Assembly (NCBI GenBank): GCA_937896235.1 | Contig: CALBMX010000131.1 | Location: 1-64,000 of the forward strand | Length of the DNA stretch: 64,000 nt | Direction of reading: 5' to 3' | DNA from: an uncultured bacterium | GTDB taxonomy: Bacteria > Planctomycetota > UBA1135 > GCA-002686595 | In this document: positions 1-7,995 of the stretch, piece by piece | Layout of the letters: each line of letters opens with the position of its first letter | How positions within the stretch are numbered: the first letter of the stretch is position 1 | The notes under the pieces: generated by a model | Database searches by the model: none | What the model saw: the letters and a program-made list of their open reading frames with translations, nothing else | Told to the model about the DNA's origin: nothing | Program-made: the position numbers and the translations under genes

Positions 1-163
1 CCGCGGTCTCGCCCCTAACCTTCTCGCATGCTCAAAGGGGGCTTTGTCTCCCGACAGCCCTTTTTCAACGGGCTGCTAGGCCTTACTCGGGTGTCGGCAA
101 CTTGGCGAGAAATGACCCGCGCGCGGAAGCGAGCACTTCATTCGAAGTCGGTCGCGGTGTAAA
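1..163. other. Left edge, no gene seen; possible terminator hairpin
   Basis: No coding region with family similarity is visible before the first gene. A short inverted repeat (CAGCCC at 55-60, GGGCTG at 70-75, with a T-rich loop) may be the terminator of a gene lying to the left of the window. The promoter of the gene at 164 would also lie here, but I see no convincing boxes. Confidence 0.3.
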
Positions 164-733
164 ATGCTCGGCATGAGCCCCTCCACCCGCCGCATCGTTA
201 TCACCGGCGGCCCGTATTCGGGCAAGACGACCGTGATTGACGCCCTTTGCGCAAGGGGGCATACCGTTGTGCGAGAGGCCGCGATTCAGGTAATCGATGA
301 TTTGACTCGGCAACTTGGCGTCGCGGAGCAGGTGGCTTGGCGCAAAGAGAATCCCGAAGACTTCCAAGTCAAGATCCTTGGAAAGCAGGAAGAGCTCGAA
401 GATGCTGCTGCCAGAGATGCGGGCACGGGGCTCGTGTTTTTGGATCGCGGGCGTTTGGATGGCATCGCTTACTGTCGCGTTTACGAGCGCGCGGTGCCCG
501 AACAGGTCGAGGTGGGATGCCAGGACTTACCCTACGATTGCGTGTTTTTGTTAGACACGTTACGCGATTTTGATGGGCGTGCTGCAAGTGGGCGCACGAG
601 CGATCGCGCGCGATCGCTATTCATTCGCGACCATCTTGCGGAGGTGTACCGCGAGCGAGGATTCGACGTCGTGTTCGTCGCGGAGATGCCGGTCGCCGAG
701 CGCGTGGAATTTATCCTAGTCGCTCTGCGATGA
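164..733 (+). CDS. NadR/Ttd14-like AAA ATPase
   Basis: A 189-residue single-domain P-loop protein. The Walker A motif GGPYSGKTT lies at residues 15-23, and a Walker-B-like LVFLDRG follows near residue 90. The spacing and the short alpha/beta fold match the AAA_28 family (NadR kinase-like / Ttd14-like ATPases), which phosphorylate or bind small ligands. The substrate cannot be told from sequence. The start may be 164 or the ATG at 173, since neither has a clear ribosome binding site. It is convergent with the S1-domain gene and separated from it by a perfect hairpin. Family membership is fairly sure; function is unknown. Confidence 0.7.
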   Translation: MLGMSPSTRRIVITGGPYSGKTTVIDALCARGHTVVREAAIQVIDDLTRQLGVAEQVAWRKENPEDFQVKILGKQEELEDAAARDAGTGLVFLDRGRLDGIAYCRVYERAVPEQVEVGCQDLPYDCVFLLDTLRDFDGRAASGRTSDRARSLFIRDHLAEVYRERGFDVVFVAEMPVAERVEFILVALR

Positions 734-739
734 GCGGGT

Positions 740-769
740 GCCGCGCGCAGGTGCTCACCTGCGCGCGGC
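740..769. terminator. Bidirectional terminator hairpin
   Basis: A perfect 14-bp GC-rich inverted repeat (740-753 against 756-769) with a minimal loop lies between two convergent genes ending at 733 and 783. Position and symmetry fit a bidirectional terminator. There is no clear T-run. Confidence 0.65.
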
Positions 770-782
770 GCCGTGAAATCTC

Positions 783-1997
783 TTACTTCTTCATGGCGGC
801 CTTAAACAGGTCGCCCAAGTTCGTCTTGCCGGCGTTTTCATTACCGCCAAGAACTGCATTGATATCCGCTGCTGCGACGGAGTCTTCCGAGCCGATCAAT
901 GCGCCCCGGCTGTCAAGTCGCGACAGAGAGATGCGCTCGGAGCCCGCGTCGATGTCTTGAATACGGACGCTAACCTCTTGCCCCAGGGTGAGGGCCTCGC
1001 CAGCATTGCGCAGGCGTGTGGTCGCACCGATCTGGCTGATGTGAAGGAGGCCATCAATGCCGTCCTCGATCTCGACAAAAGCGCCGAAATCCGCCAGGCG
1101 TGTGACCTTGCCGGAAACAACTTGATCGACCTGAAAGCGGTAGGCGATGGAGTCCCAAGGGTTCTCCTCGAGCTGCTTCATGCCAAGGCCGATCTTCTTT
1201 CCGCCCTCCTTCAACTCAAGGACCATGACCTTCACCTGTTGGCCCACTTTGAGGACCTCGGCGATATCCGTGGTGCGCTTACGGCTAACGTTAGAGACGT
1301 GCAGGAGACCTTCCACGCCACCGATGTCGATGAATGCGCCAAAGGTTTCGAGGCGCATAACCTTACCGACTTTGATGTCGCCCGAGTTCAGCGTTGCCAT
1401 CGTCGCGTCCCGCTCGACGGAGCGCTCGGCCATCAGCGCCTTCTTGCGCGAAAGCACGATGCGCTTCCTGCCCATGTCGGCTTCGATCACTTCGCAGACG
1501 AAGCTCTGACCAACAAAGATGCTGAGGTCCTCGATCCGCCCGAGAGCGACTTGGCTCGCGGGCATGAAAGCGGAGATCGGGCCAACCGTGCACTCGAGTC
1601 CACCCGCGTTGAGGGCGGTGACTGTCGCATTAACTTGCGAACCTTCGGTGATGTCACCCCAGGCCGCGACCATGCGGGCTTGACGACGGGAGAGGCGCCA
1701 GATGCCGTCCTTCTCCATGCCGTGCATGCTGAAGTCGAAACGTTCGCCAGGTTTGGGATCGTCGTCGAATTCGTCGAGTGCGATCACACCCTGTAGGCGC
1801 GGGCCGAGCTCGACAAAAACGTCGGTGCCCGAGATGCCCTCGATGATGCCGGAGGTCAGACCGCTGTCGCCGCCTCGTCCGTTGTCTTTGCCTTTGCTTG
1901 GGGCCGTGTCGTTACCAAGACCTAGGTCTTGCAGGTTGATGCCTTCGAGGGACTTTTCGATCTCGGCGTCTAGCGAGTCGTTGGGGTCAGAGCTCAT
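783..1997 (-). CDS. S1 RNA-binding domain protein (ribosomal protein S1-like)
   Basis: A 404-residue protein made mostly of tandem S1 (OB-fold) domains. About four units can be recognised: a divergent one after an acidic/Gly-rich N-terminus of about 45 residues, a second with GPISAFMPASQV, a third with TFGAFIDIGGVEGLLHVS and a fourth with DFGAFVEIEDGIDGLLHIS. S1 proteins bind mRNA and help 30S initiation. With four rather than six domains this could be a short S1 or an S1-like accessory factor. The C-terminus (about 55 residues) is low in conservation and probably disordered. It is followed on the same strand, upstream, by the actin-like gene; the spacing of about 110 bp leaves room for its own promoter. 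Confidence 0.85.
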   Translation of the reverse strand: MSSDPNDSLDAEIEKSLEGINLQDLGLGNDTAPSKGKDNGRGGDSGLTSGIIEGISGTDVFVELGPRLQGVIALDEFDDDPKPGERFDFSMHGMEKDGIWRLSRRQARMVAAWGDITEGSQVNATVTALNAGGLECTVGPISAFMPASQVALGRIEDLSIFVGQSFVCEVIEADMGRKRIVLSRKKALMAERSVERDATMATLNSGDIKVGKVMRLETFGAFIDIGGVEGLLHVSNVSRKRTTDIAEVLKVGQQVKVMVLELKEGGKKIGLGMKQLEENPWDSIAYRFQVDQVVSGKVTRLADFGAFVEIEDGIDGLLHISQIGATTRLRNAGEALTLGQEVSVRIQDIDAGSERISLSRLDSRGALIGSEDSVAAADINAVLGGNENAGKTNLGDLFKAAMKK

Positions 1998-2110
1998 AGC
2001 TGGTTGCGCACGTCGCGCGGTGGGAATATGAAAACGGTTGGGGCAGCCCGTGGAATACGGATCGCCCCAACCTTGAGGGTCGAGTCGTTTGGTATCGAGA
2101 GCTGCCGGGA

Positions 2111-3175
2111 CTACTTAAGTTGTTCCCAGTATTCGGCGGGCATGTCGTGCGCAATTTTGAGTGCGCCGTTTGCTCCACCATACATGGGCTCTTCGATGCG
2201 CTGGACCTTGCCTCGACCGAGCATGTCTTGCATGCACGCCTCGATAGCAGTATCCAGACCCCGAATCTGGCTTCCGCCGCCGGCGAGAAGGACACGGTCC
2301 TTCAAGCGGTCTTGAAACTCGGGATCAAATGAGGCCACTAGTTTACCCAGTCCCTCGACGATCGGGGGGATGATCAGGCGGCAAGCTTCGCGTAGCTGCT
2401 CTGTGACGTCAAAAACAGTGGGTTTTCCGTTTACGGGGAAGGTGACCATGGCTGGCTCCATGTCGTCGGCGACGCTTGCATAGCGCTCTTTTGCCTCTTT
2501 GACCATCCTCGCAGAGAAGCGGGCTCCCTCTAAGGTGGCTGTAAGGCGCTCCTCGAAAGCGCGGTCGACAAAATCTCCACCGCAGGTCAGCGTGATCTGA
2601 TCGGACTCGTCGGGCATCGTTCCATGCATACGGCATAGGTCGACCGTTCCCGCGCCGATGTCGATGACAAGGACGTCGTCGAGCATGTCCAAGCCATAGG
2701 CGACGGCGAAGGGCTCGGAGCACAACATCACGGAATCTACCGTGCCGCGCGCGGCGTCGAGGATCGCCTCTTTATTGTGAATCGAGGCCTCTGCCGGTGC
2801 TCCAATTACCGCATAGACGAGCTCGTCCTTGCGCGGTTTTGCCCGGGCAATGATCTCCTTGATCAAGTCGGCAGCGGCGCGCAGGTTGCCGGCCTTGTCG
2901 CCCAGACCGTGGCTGGTGTCCGCGCCCTCTTGAATCACCCCTTGGGAGAGCGGTCGATACAGGTTCAAGGACATGCGCTTGGCGAGTGCATCGTCACCGA
3001 ACAAGATGTCCGCGCCTAAGGACTTCCTTGAGACTACGTCCTTTGCATAGCCAACAAAGGACGAGAGCGTGGCGCGCTCGCCGTTGCTTGCACACACAGA
3101 GGTGCGCGAAGTTCCAAGGTCGATGCCTAGGTACAAGACGCCGTGGTCTTTCTTTGAATTCGTCATGGTTTCCAT
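2111..3175 (-). CDS. MamK-like bacterial actin homologue
   Basis: A 354-residue member of the actin/Hsp70 ATPase fold. The phosphate-1 motif GIDLGTSRTS is at residues 18-27, phosphate-2 VIDIGAGTVDLC at about 170-181 and the adenosine motif LLAGGGSQIRGL at about 297-308. From memory the resemblance to magnetosome actin MamK is collinear: the VGY.KDV segment after the first strand, YRPL..GV, VIGAPAEAS, SEPF.V.YGLD, and a C-terminus ending in PAEYWEQL like the PPQYWRQL of MamK. MamK forms dynamic filaments that position magnetosomes. No magnetosome gene is nearby, so here it probably makes a filament for another cargo. Start alternatives are ATG at 3175 or 3166. The family call is strong; the cellular role is unknown. 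Confidence 0.8.
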   Translation of the reverse strand: METMTNSKKDHGVLYLGIDLGTSRTSVCASNGERATLSSFVGYAKDVVSRKSLGADILFGDDALAKRMSLNLYRPLSQGVIQEGADTSHGLGDKAGNLRAAADLIKEIIARAKPRKDELVYAVIGAPAEASIHNKEAILDAARGTVDSVMLCSEPFAVAYGLDMLDDVLVIDIGAGTVDLCRMHGTMPDESDQITLTCGGDFVDRAFEERLTATLEGARFSARMVKEAKERYASVADDMEPAMVTFPVNGKPTVFDVTEQLREACRLIIPPIVEGLGKLVASFDPEFQDRLKDRVLLAGGGSQIRGLDTAIEACMQDMLGRGKVQRIEEPMYGGANGALKIAHDMPAEYWEQLK

Positions 3176-3215
3176 TGTGGGTGGCTCCCTTAGTCACCCG
3201 TGGTTTTGTCGTCTG

Positions 3216-4166
3216 TTAACTTTTTGAGGACGAGCGGTCCTCTTCGATGATCTTCTTCATGCGCAGGTTCGCATCAAAAAGCGCTGAGAGTAATTCTTTC
3301 TTCTGTTCGACGTTGCTCTCCTCGGGGTTGAGCCCTTGCACGTCGTGATAGACGGACGAGATGCCCTGGTCGGCTTTGGGGCCTAAGACGTCCCGAAGTT
3401 GGGCTTCGGTGCGGCTGAGCATGTCGCCCAGTTTGGCGACACGACGCTCTAGAAGCTCGTGCCGAGAGTCGCCCGTTCCGCTTGAATTTTGGAAGCGGTC
3501 TTCGACCTCGGACATGATCTTCGCGAGAAGCTCTTTGGCGAGAACCGCTTGGCTTCCCTCGCCCGAGAGGGCTTGCCTTAGGCTTTCCGCTAGCAAAACG
3601 TCCGTGAATTGCGGTTCCCCGGAGGTGGGCGAAGGGGAGGGGTTGGGTGCAGCAGGCTGGCTGGGGCCTCTTGTCTCCGGCACAGGTTTGACTGCGCGGA
3701 GGTAGCGATCGCCGCCCTTCTCAGCGGCGGTGGTCATGGATTCGCGCGCGAGGACAACCATCTCGTCGAAGGACTCTACGCCATCGGCGGTATGAATGAG
3801 GCCAATGCTGACCGTGATGCGGAGCGTGCGCCCATCGGCCTCGAACGTCAGGCCGCGAGCGCCCGATACCAAACGCTCGGCCAGGAAGTTCGCGTGCTCG
3901 CCCTCAATGTGGGGGACGGCGGCAAGGATTCTGTCGCCTTCGGGGTACCCAAGAAGGTCACTCGAGCGAGTCGAGCGGCGCAGCAGGTCGTTGATCGCGC
4001 CAAGAATCTCCTGGCGAGATTCCTCGCCATAGAGATCGTGTAGGTACCCAAGCCGGTCGACGCCGATCTGTAAAAAGGCGAGGGGTGTCCCAAAGCGCGT
4101 CGAGCGGTCAAACTCGGCGGTCATCAGGTGGCGGATTTCGGGTGGGGAGAAAAGACCTTGGGCCAT
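3216..4166 (-). CDS. Degenerate GGDEF-domain protein with coiled coil
   Basis: A 316-residue protein. Residues 10-135 follow the GGDEF (diguanylate cyclase) fold, with FLQIGVDRLGYLHDLYG in place of the usual metal/substrate loop and a final TVSIGL strand near residue 120. The signature is replaced by EGDRI at about 76-80, so catalysis of cyclic di-GMP synthesis is unlikely. A Pro/Ser-rich linker and a helical, probably coiled-coil C-terminus (about 190-316) follow. It sits directly upstream of the MamK-like gene on the same strand (40 bp gap), so the two may be co-expressed and the protein may be a filament partner or scaffold (inference). Confidence 0.7.
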   Translation of the reverse strand: MAQGLFSPPEIRHLMTAEFDRSTRFGTPLAFLQIGVDRLGYLHDLYGEESRQEILGAINDLLRRSTRSSDLLGYPEGDRILAAVPHIEGEHANFLAERLVSGARGLTFEADGRTLRITVSIGLIHTADGVESFDEMVVLARESMTTAAEKGGDRYLRAVKPVPETRGPSQPAAPNPSPSPTSGEPQFTDVLLAESLRQALSGEGSQAVLAKELLAKIMSEVEDRFQNSSGTGDSRHELLERRVAKLGDMLSRTEAQLRDVLGPKADQGISSVYHDVQGLNPEESNVEQKKELLSALFDANLRMKKIIEEDRSSSKS

Positions 4167-4329
4167 GGTGCCGTTGTTGGCGAGGCTGGGGTTGAATGGG
4201 GACGAGTCGGTCGGCGCTCAAGCATTATCGGCATCGGGGTCGCGATTCATTGCCACGAACAACGTAATTAATGACGAAGCATGGCCTTGGAGGCAAGTCT
4301 TGGACGCAGACTCGGGCTATCTTGTGCTG

Positions 4330-5532
4330 ATGAGCACCTATCTAGTCCTTGGTTTAGGCATGCAGGGGACCGCCGCTGCCCACGATTTGATTATTCACGG
4401 AGCCGCGACCCGGCTTTTGTTAGTTGATGCGGACGAGGAGCGTCTCGCAAAAGCGGCGGAGCGCCTCGCTAGGTTGACGGATTTTGAAGCGCTCGAACAG
4501 CACGTTCTTGACGCCGACGATGGGGCGCTCGTGCAGCTGTTTGAGCGTGCCGAACTCTGCATGAACTGCCTGCCCTACAAGTTCTCGCTCGCTATGACTC
4601 GGCTCGCACTCGACCACGGAGTTCACATCGCCGACCTTGGCGGGAATACCGCGATCGTCCGGGAACAGCTCTCCATGGCGAGAGCTCATCCGCGCGGAGC
4701 GCAGACGGCCGTCCTTCCGGATTGTGGCCTTATGCCGGGTATGGGCAACTTATTTGCCGCTTTTGCTCTCGACGAGCTCGGCGATTGCGACTCCATTTAC
4801 CTGCGCTGCTGCGGTCTGCCCACCGACCCCAAGCCGCCTTTGGATTACATGATGCTGTTTAACGTGAACGGGCTCATCAACGAGTACTTCGGCATGGCCC
4901 AGGTGCTGCGCAATGGGGAGCTGCTCGATGTCCCCACGTTTGGCGAGCTGGAAACCCTCGAGCTGCCCATGCCCGCAAACTTGCCGGGTGTGAGCCACAA
5001 GTTCGAGGCGTTCCTCACAAGCGGCGGGCTCAGCACGACGCCATGGTCGTTTGCCGGGCGCGTGCAGAATTTGGACTACAAGACGGTTCGCTACGCGGGC
5101 CACCATGCGAAGTTCCACTTGCTGAAAGAGCTCGGTCTTTTTGAGGAGAAGCCCATGGAAGTTCCAGAGCTGGGCAGTGCGATGGGTGCGCACGCTCCCA
5201 TGGCGAACGTCGCCCCGCGAGCTGTCCTCGGCGTGTGCCTAGAGAGGGTTTTGCACCACCCCGGAGATGAGGACCTCGCGTTCCTTCGCTGCACCGCAAC
5301 GGCGGGGGACAAGTGCCTTGAACTTGAGATCTTTGACATCCGGGACTCGAAAACAGGCTTCACCGCGATGGAGCGCACGACCGCCTATTCGGCAACGGCC
5401 TGCCTCTATGGGGTTGTTATCGGGAAAACCAAAATCGGCGCGGGACCGATCGAGAGCGCGGTCGACGCAACTTGGTACCTAGATGCCCTCGCCGAACGCG
5501 GCATTCCTGTGAGCGTTCGGCGCACCTCGTAA
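4330..5532 (+). CDS. Saccharopine/lysine dehydrogenase-like NAD(P)-dependent oxidoreductase
   Basis: A 400-residue protein starting with a Rossmann fold (YLVLGLGMQGTAAAHDL, nucleotide-binding GxGxxG at about residues 8-13). The central part contains LPDCGLMPGMGN and TSGGLSTTPWSF, typical of the saccharopine dehydrogenase / L-lysine 6-dehydrogenase (LysDH) family. Such enzymes make or cleave saccharopine, or oxidise the epsilon-amine of lysine. The reading frame is open further upstream to 4165, but that part overlaps the divergent GGDEF gene and lacks family similarity, so I choose the ATG at 4330. Substrate is uncertain. Confidence 0.8.
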   Translation: MSTYLVLGLGMQGTAAAHDLIIHGAATRLLLVDADEERLAKAAERLARLTDFEALEQHVLDADDGALVQLFERAELCMNCLPYKFSLAMTRLALDHGVHIADLGGNTAIVREQLSMARAHPRGAQTAVLPDCGLMPGMGNLFAAFALDELGDCDSIYLRCCGLPTDPKPPLDYMMLFNVNGLINEYFGMAQVLRNGELLDVPTFGELETLELPMPANLPGVSHKFEAFLTSGGLSTTPWSFAGRVQNLDYKTVRYAGHHAKFHLLKELGLFEEKPMEVPELGSAMGAHAPMANVAPRAVLGVCLERVLHHPGDEDLAFLRCTATAGDKCLELEIFDIRDSKTGFTAMERTTAYSATACLYGVVIGKTKIGAGPIESAVDATWYLDALAERGIPVSVRRTS

Positions 5533-5884
5533 CCGCCGAGGAAATCCCGAGCCAAGGAGTTCAGACTAAGCGGAGGTCCGCCATCAGCGCCTACCCTTGC
5601 GACGGCTCCAAAATGAGATTCTCCCTAGCGTTCGTATTCCTCCTCCAGCGCGGCAGCTCTGTTTGGAAGCCTTCACCCGTATGGGGAAACGGATTGTCGG
5701 AAAGTCGCCCGGAACTCTGCGCGGGGGGGGTGAGGCCTGCCGTCGAGCCTGTACCAGTCGTATCGAGCGCTCTTCCTTAAAGAATGGGTAAGGGCGTCGC
5801 GATAAGGGCCTGTGAGGTGCGGTTCGCGATCGCAAGTTTGGAATGGCAGCCAACGCGCCGGCAGATTTCCGGCAAGATAGAAGG
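5533..5884. other. Intergenic stretch with possible tRNA-like relic
   Basis: No protein gene is supported here. On the plus strand, about 5590-5660 holds pieces that recall a tRNA-Trp (GCGACGG, CTCCAAAA and GTTCGTATTCC in the right order), but the anticodon and T stems do not pair. At best it is a decayed tRNA. The promoter of the Nudix-MBL gene probably lies near the right end. Confidence 0.3.
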
Positions 5885-7549
5885 ATGAGCGAAGCGCCGA
5901 TCCCAACAGGTTTACCCATCTCCAAGAAGAAGGCTCCGCGGCCCTCTTCCGCTGTCCTGTTGACACGCGGCGTAGGCGCGGACACCGAGGTCTATCTCGC
6001 ACGTCGCTCGCAGGAGTTGCGCTTCTTCGGCGGCTCTTGGGCATTCCCGGGTGGTGTACTTGATGCCTCGGATCAGAGGATTGCGGCACTCCTGCCGAGT
6101 GCGCGTCCACCCGCGAATGACCCGGAGATGCCCGACCTCGGTGGGCTTCTTGTTTGTGCGATCCGCGAGCTTTTTGAAGAGACCGGTGTCTTGCTCGCGC
6201 CTCTCTCTCGGGCTTTGCCCGAGGCGGACAAGCGCGCCGAGCTGCGGGCGGGCCTGTTGCCTCGCAGGGGGGCGACACCCGAGGCGATCGCGGCGTGGGA
6301 GTCCCTCTGCGAACCCTTCGCAAGAGATGGCAGCCTGCTTCAGTACCTGTTTCCGATTGGGCGCATCACGACACCCGCGTTTCGGCCGTTGCGGTACCAC
6401 ACCTTATTTTTGCAGGCGGAGCTACCGGACGGCGAACAACCCGTGATCATTCCCGGCGAGCTAGAGGCCGGCCGTTTCGAAAGGCCCACGGAGGCGTTGA
6501 ATACGTGGAGGCGTGGGGAGGGAGACGTCGTTCCCCCCGTACTCTTCTTGCTCGAAATGTTGGGGGAAGAGCTCGCGAAAGAGGCCTCGTCCATGGCCCA
6601 GTTTAGGGCCACCGCAGGGACCGCATTCCAGGCGATTGCGCGCGGCAAGTTACATGCTGCGTACACCTCGCCAGGCATTCTCGCAGCTCCGCTGCGCACC
6701 CCCACCTTGCCACCTGCGGAGACGACCAATACCTATCTCGTCGGAGTGAGCGACATCTACGTGGTTGACCCCGCGACCTACGAAGTCGCGGAGCGCGCGC
6801 GGCTGTTGGAGACGCTCGACGAGTGGGCCGCGGCTGGCCGCACGGTGCGCGGCGTCATCTTGACACACCGGCACGCCGACCACATCGGTAGTGCCTATGC
6901 CGTCTCGGATCGCTACGGGGTTCCGGTTATGGCGCACCGCCAGACCTTGGCCGACCTGGAGTCGCGCTGGGAAGATCCCGAGGCCCAACTTGGCGGTAGA
7001 CCAGCCGCTTTCACCGAACTGGCAGAGGCGGATCGCATCGAGCTGGGGGTTGCTCCCGACGGCACCGCGGGTTGGCATTTGGTAGTGCGTCACACCCCCG
7101 GCCATGCCTTGGGGCATATCTCGCTTCACGACAGCCACTATGGGACCGCGATTGTGGGGGATATGGTCTCGACGATCTCTACGATTGTGATCGACCCGAA
7201 GGAGGGTCACCTCGCAACCTATCTCCATAGCCTACAAAGACTTATCGACGTTGCCCCAGGTCCCAAATGGTCCCTACTGCCGGCCCATGGCCCGTGGGCT
7301 TCCGATGGTGCAAGGCTGGTTCGGCGTTATCTTGAGCATCGCGGTGAGCGCGAGGCGAGCCTGCTAAGGGCCTTGGAGAGCGGCCTGGGGACCGTCCCCG
7401 AGCTTGTGTCCATGGTCTATGCCGACACCCCCGAGGCCCTTTGGCCTTATGCTGAGCTCTCGATGAAGGCGGGCCTGATCAAGCTTGAGGAAGACGGCCT
7501 CGCGGTTCGAGGCGAGGCCGGATGGCGGCTGAGCAGCGCGACTTCTTGA
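5885..7549 (+). CDS. Nudix hydrolase-metallo-beta-lactamase fusion
   Basis: A 554-residue two-domain protein. Residues about 15-230 form a Nudix domain of the NUDT7/NUDT19 (CoA pyrophosphatase-like) sort: WAFPGGVLD, then an insertion, then RELFEETGVLL, which supplies the REUXEE part of the Nudix box. Residues about 265-550 form a metallo-beta-lactamase (LACTB2-like) domain with THRHADH (metal ligands H328, H330, D332, H333), HTPGHALGH, VGDMV and PAHGP. The C-terminus resembles the winged-helix tail of LACTB2 nucleases. I place the start at ATG 5885; an in-frame ATG at 5843 is possible. One polypeptide may hydrolyse a nucleotide-linked thioester/acyl substrate at two points, but the substrate is not known. 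Confidence 0.85.
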   Translation: MSEAPIPTGLPISKKKAPRPSSAVLLTRGVGADTEVYLARRSQELRFFGGSWAFPGGVLDASDQRIAALLPSARPPANDPEMPDLGGLLVCAIRELFEETGVLLAPLSRALPEADKRAELRAGLLPRRGATPEAIAAWESLCEPFARDGSLLQYLFPIGRITTPAFRPLRYHTLFLQAELPDGEQPVIIPGELEAGRFERPTEALNTWRRGEGDVVPPVLFLLEMLGEELAKEASSMAQFRATAGTAFQAIARGKLHAAYTSPGILAAPLRTPTLPPAETTNTYLVGVSDIYVVDPATYEVAERARLLETLDEWAAAGRTVRGVILTHRHADHIGSAYAVSDRYGVPVMAHRQTLADLESRWEDPEAQLGGRPAAFTELAEADRIELGVAPDGTAGWHLVVRHTPGHALGHISLHDSHYGTAIVGDMVSTISTIVIDPKEGHLATYLHSLQRLIDVAPGPKWSLLPAHGPWASDGARLVRRYLEHRGEREASLLRALESGLGTVPELVSMVYADTPEALWPYAELSMKAGLIKLEEDGLAVRGEAGWRLSSATS

Positions 7550-7635
7550 CCCATGTCAAAGTGCGCCGAGGTTTCGCCCACAAAGGGGATCTCTAAATCC
7601 GATAGTTGGTTTATCTTCTTCGCGGAGGAATCCCT

Positions 7636-7995
7636 ATGCCCGTCGGTGGAATCGTAATCAGCCTAGTCCCGGATAAAAAACAGCGCCAAGCGGCCCTGGA
7701 GTATCTCGAATCGCAACCCGACCTCGAGTTTGGCGAGCTGTGCGTGATCTCCGCCTCCGAAACCGACGGCATCCCCGAGCAGCACCGCCTGCCCGCCGTG
7801 TTGGACACCCTCCATGCCGATGGGGCTGAAGGTCGCATTCGCGAGCTTCAGGCCCATGCGGGCATCTACTACATCGATGTCGTCTACATCGGGTTCATCG
7901 AATCCGACGAGGTCCCCGCCAATCCCATGGACCGCCCTCGCCGAAGAAAGCGAGCCAGCCAATCGGCTTACGAAAACCCCCTATCCGAACCATGA
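7636..7995 (+). CDS. napD: NapD, nitrate reductase assembly chaperone
   Basis: A 119-residue protein that begins PVGGIVISLVP and has the short ferredoxin-like fold of NapD, with the central LDTLHADGAEGRI..LQAHAGI and the strand YIDVVYIGFIE. NapD binds the twin-arginine signal of NapA and holds it until the molybdenum cofactor is inserted. The ATG at 7636 has a good ribosome binding site (GGAGGA, seven bases upstream). The gene overlaps napA by four bases (ATGA), so the two are translationally coupled. The basic C-terminal tail is not typical of the family. Confidence 0.85.
   Translation: MPVGGIVISLVPDKKQRQAALEYLESQPDLEFGELCVISASETDGIPEQHRLPAVLDTLHADGAEGRIRELQAHAGIYYIDVVYIGFIESDEVPANPMDRPRRRKRASQSAYENPLSEP

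Noticed and set aside
957..1796. Long plus-strand open frame opposite the S1 gene
   Set aside because: It is the antisense of a clear four-domain S1 protein and has no family motifs.
2111..5532. Magnetosome gene island around the MamK-like gene
   Set aside because: None of the neighbours resembles a mam gene.
5590..5660. tRNA-Trp on the plus strand
   Set aside because: The order of short tRNA-Trp-like pieces is suggestive, but neither anticodon nor T stem can pair; at best a relic.
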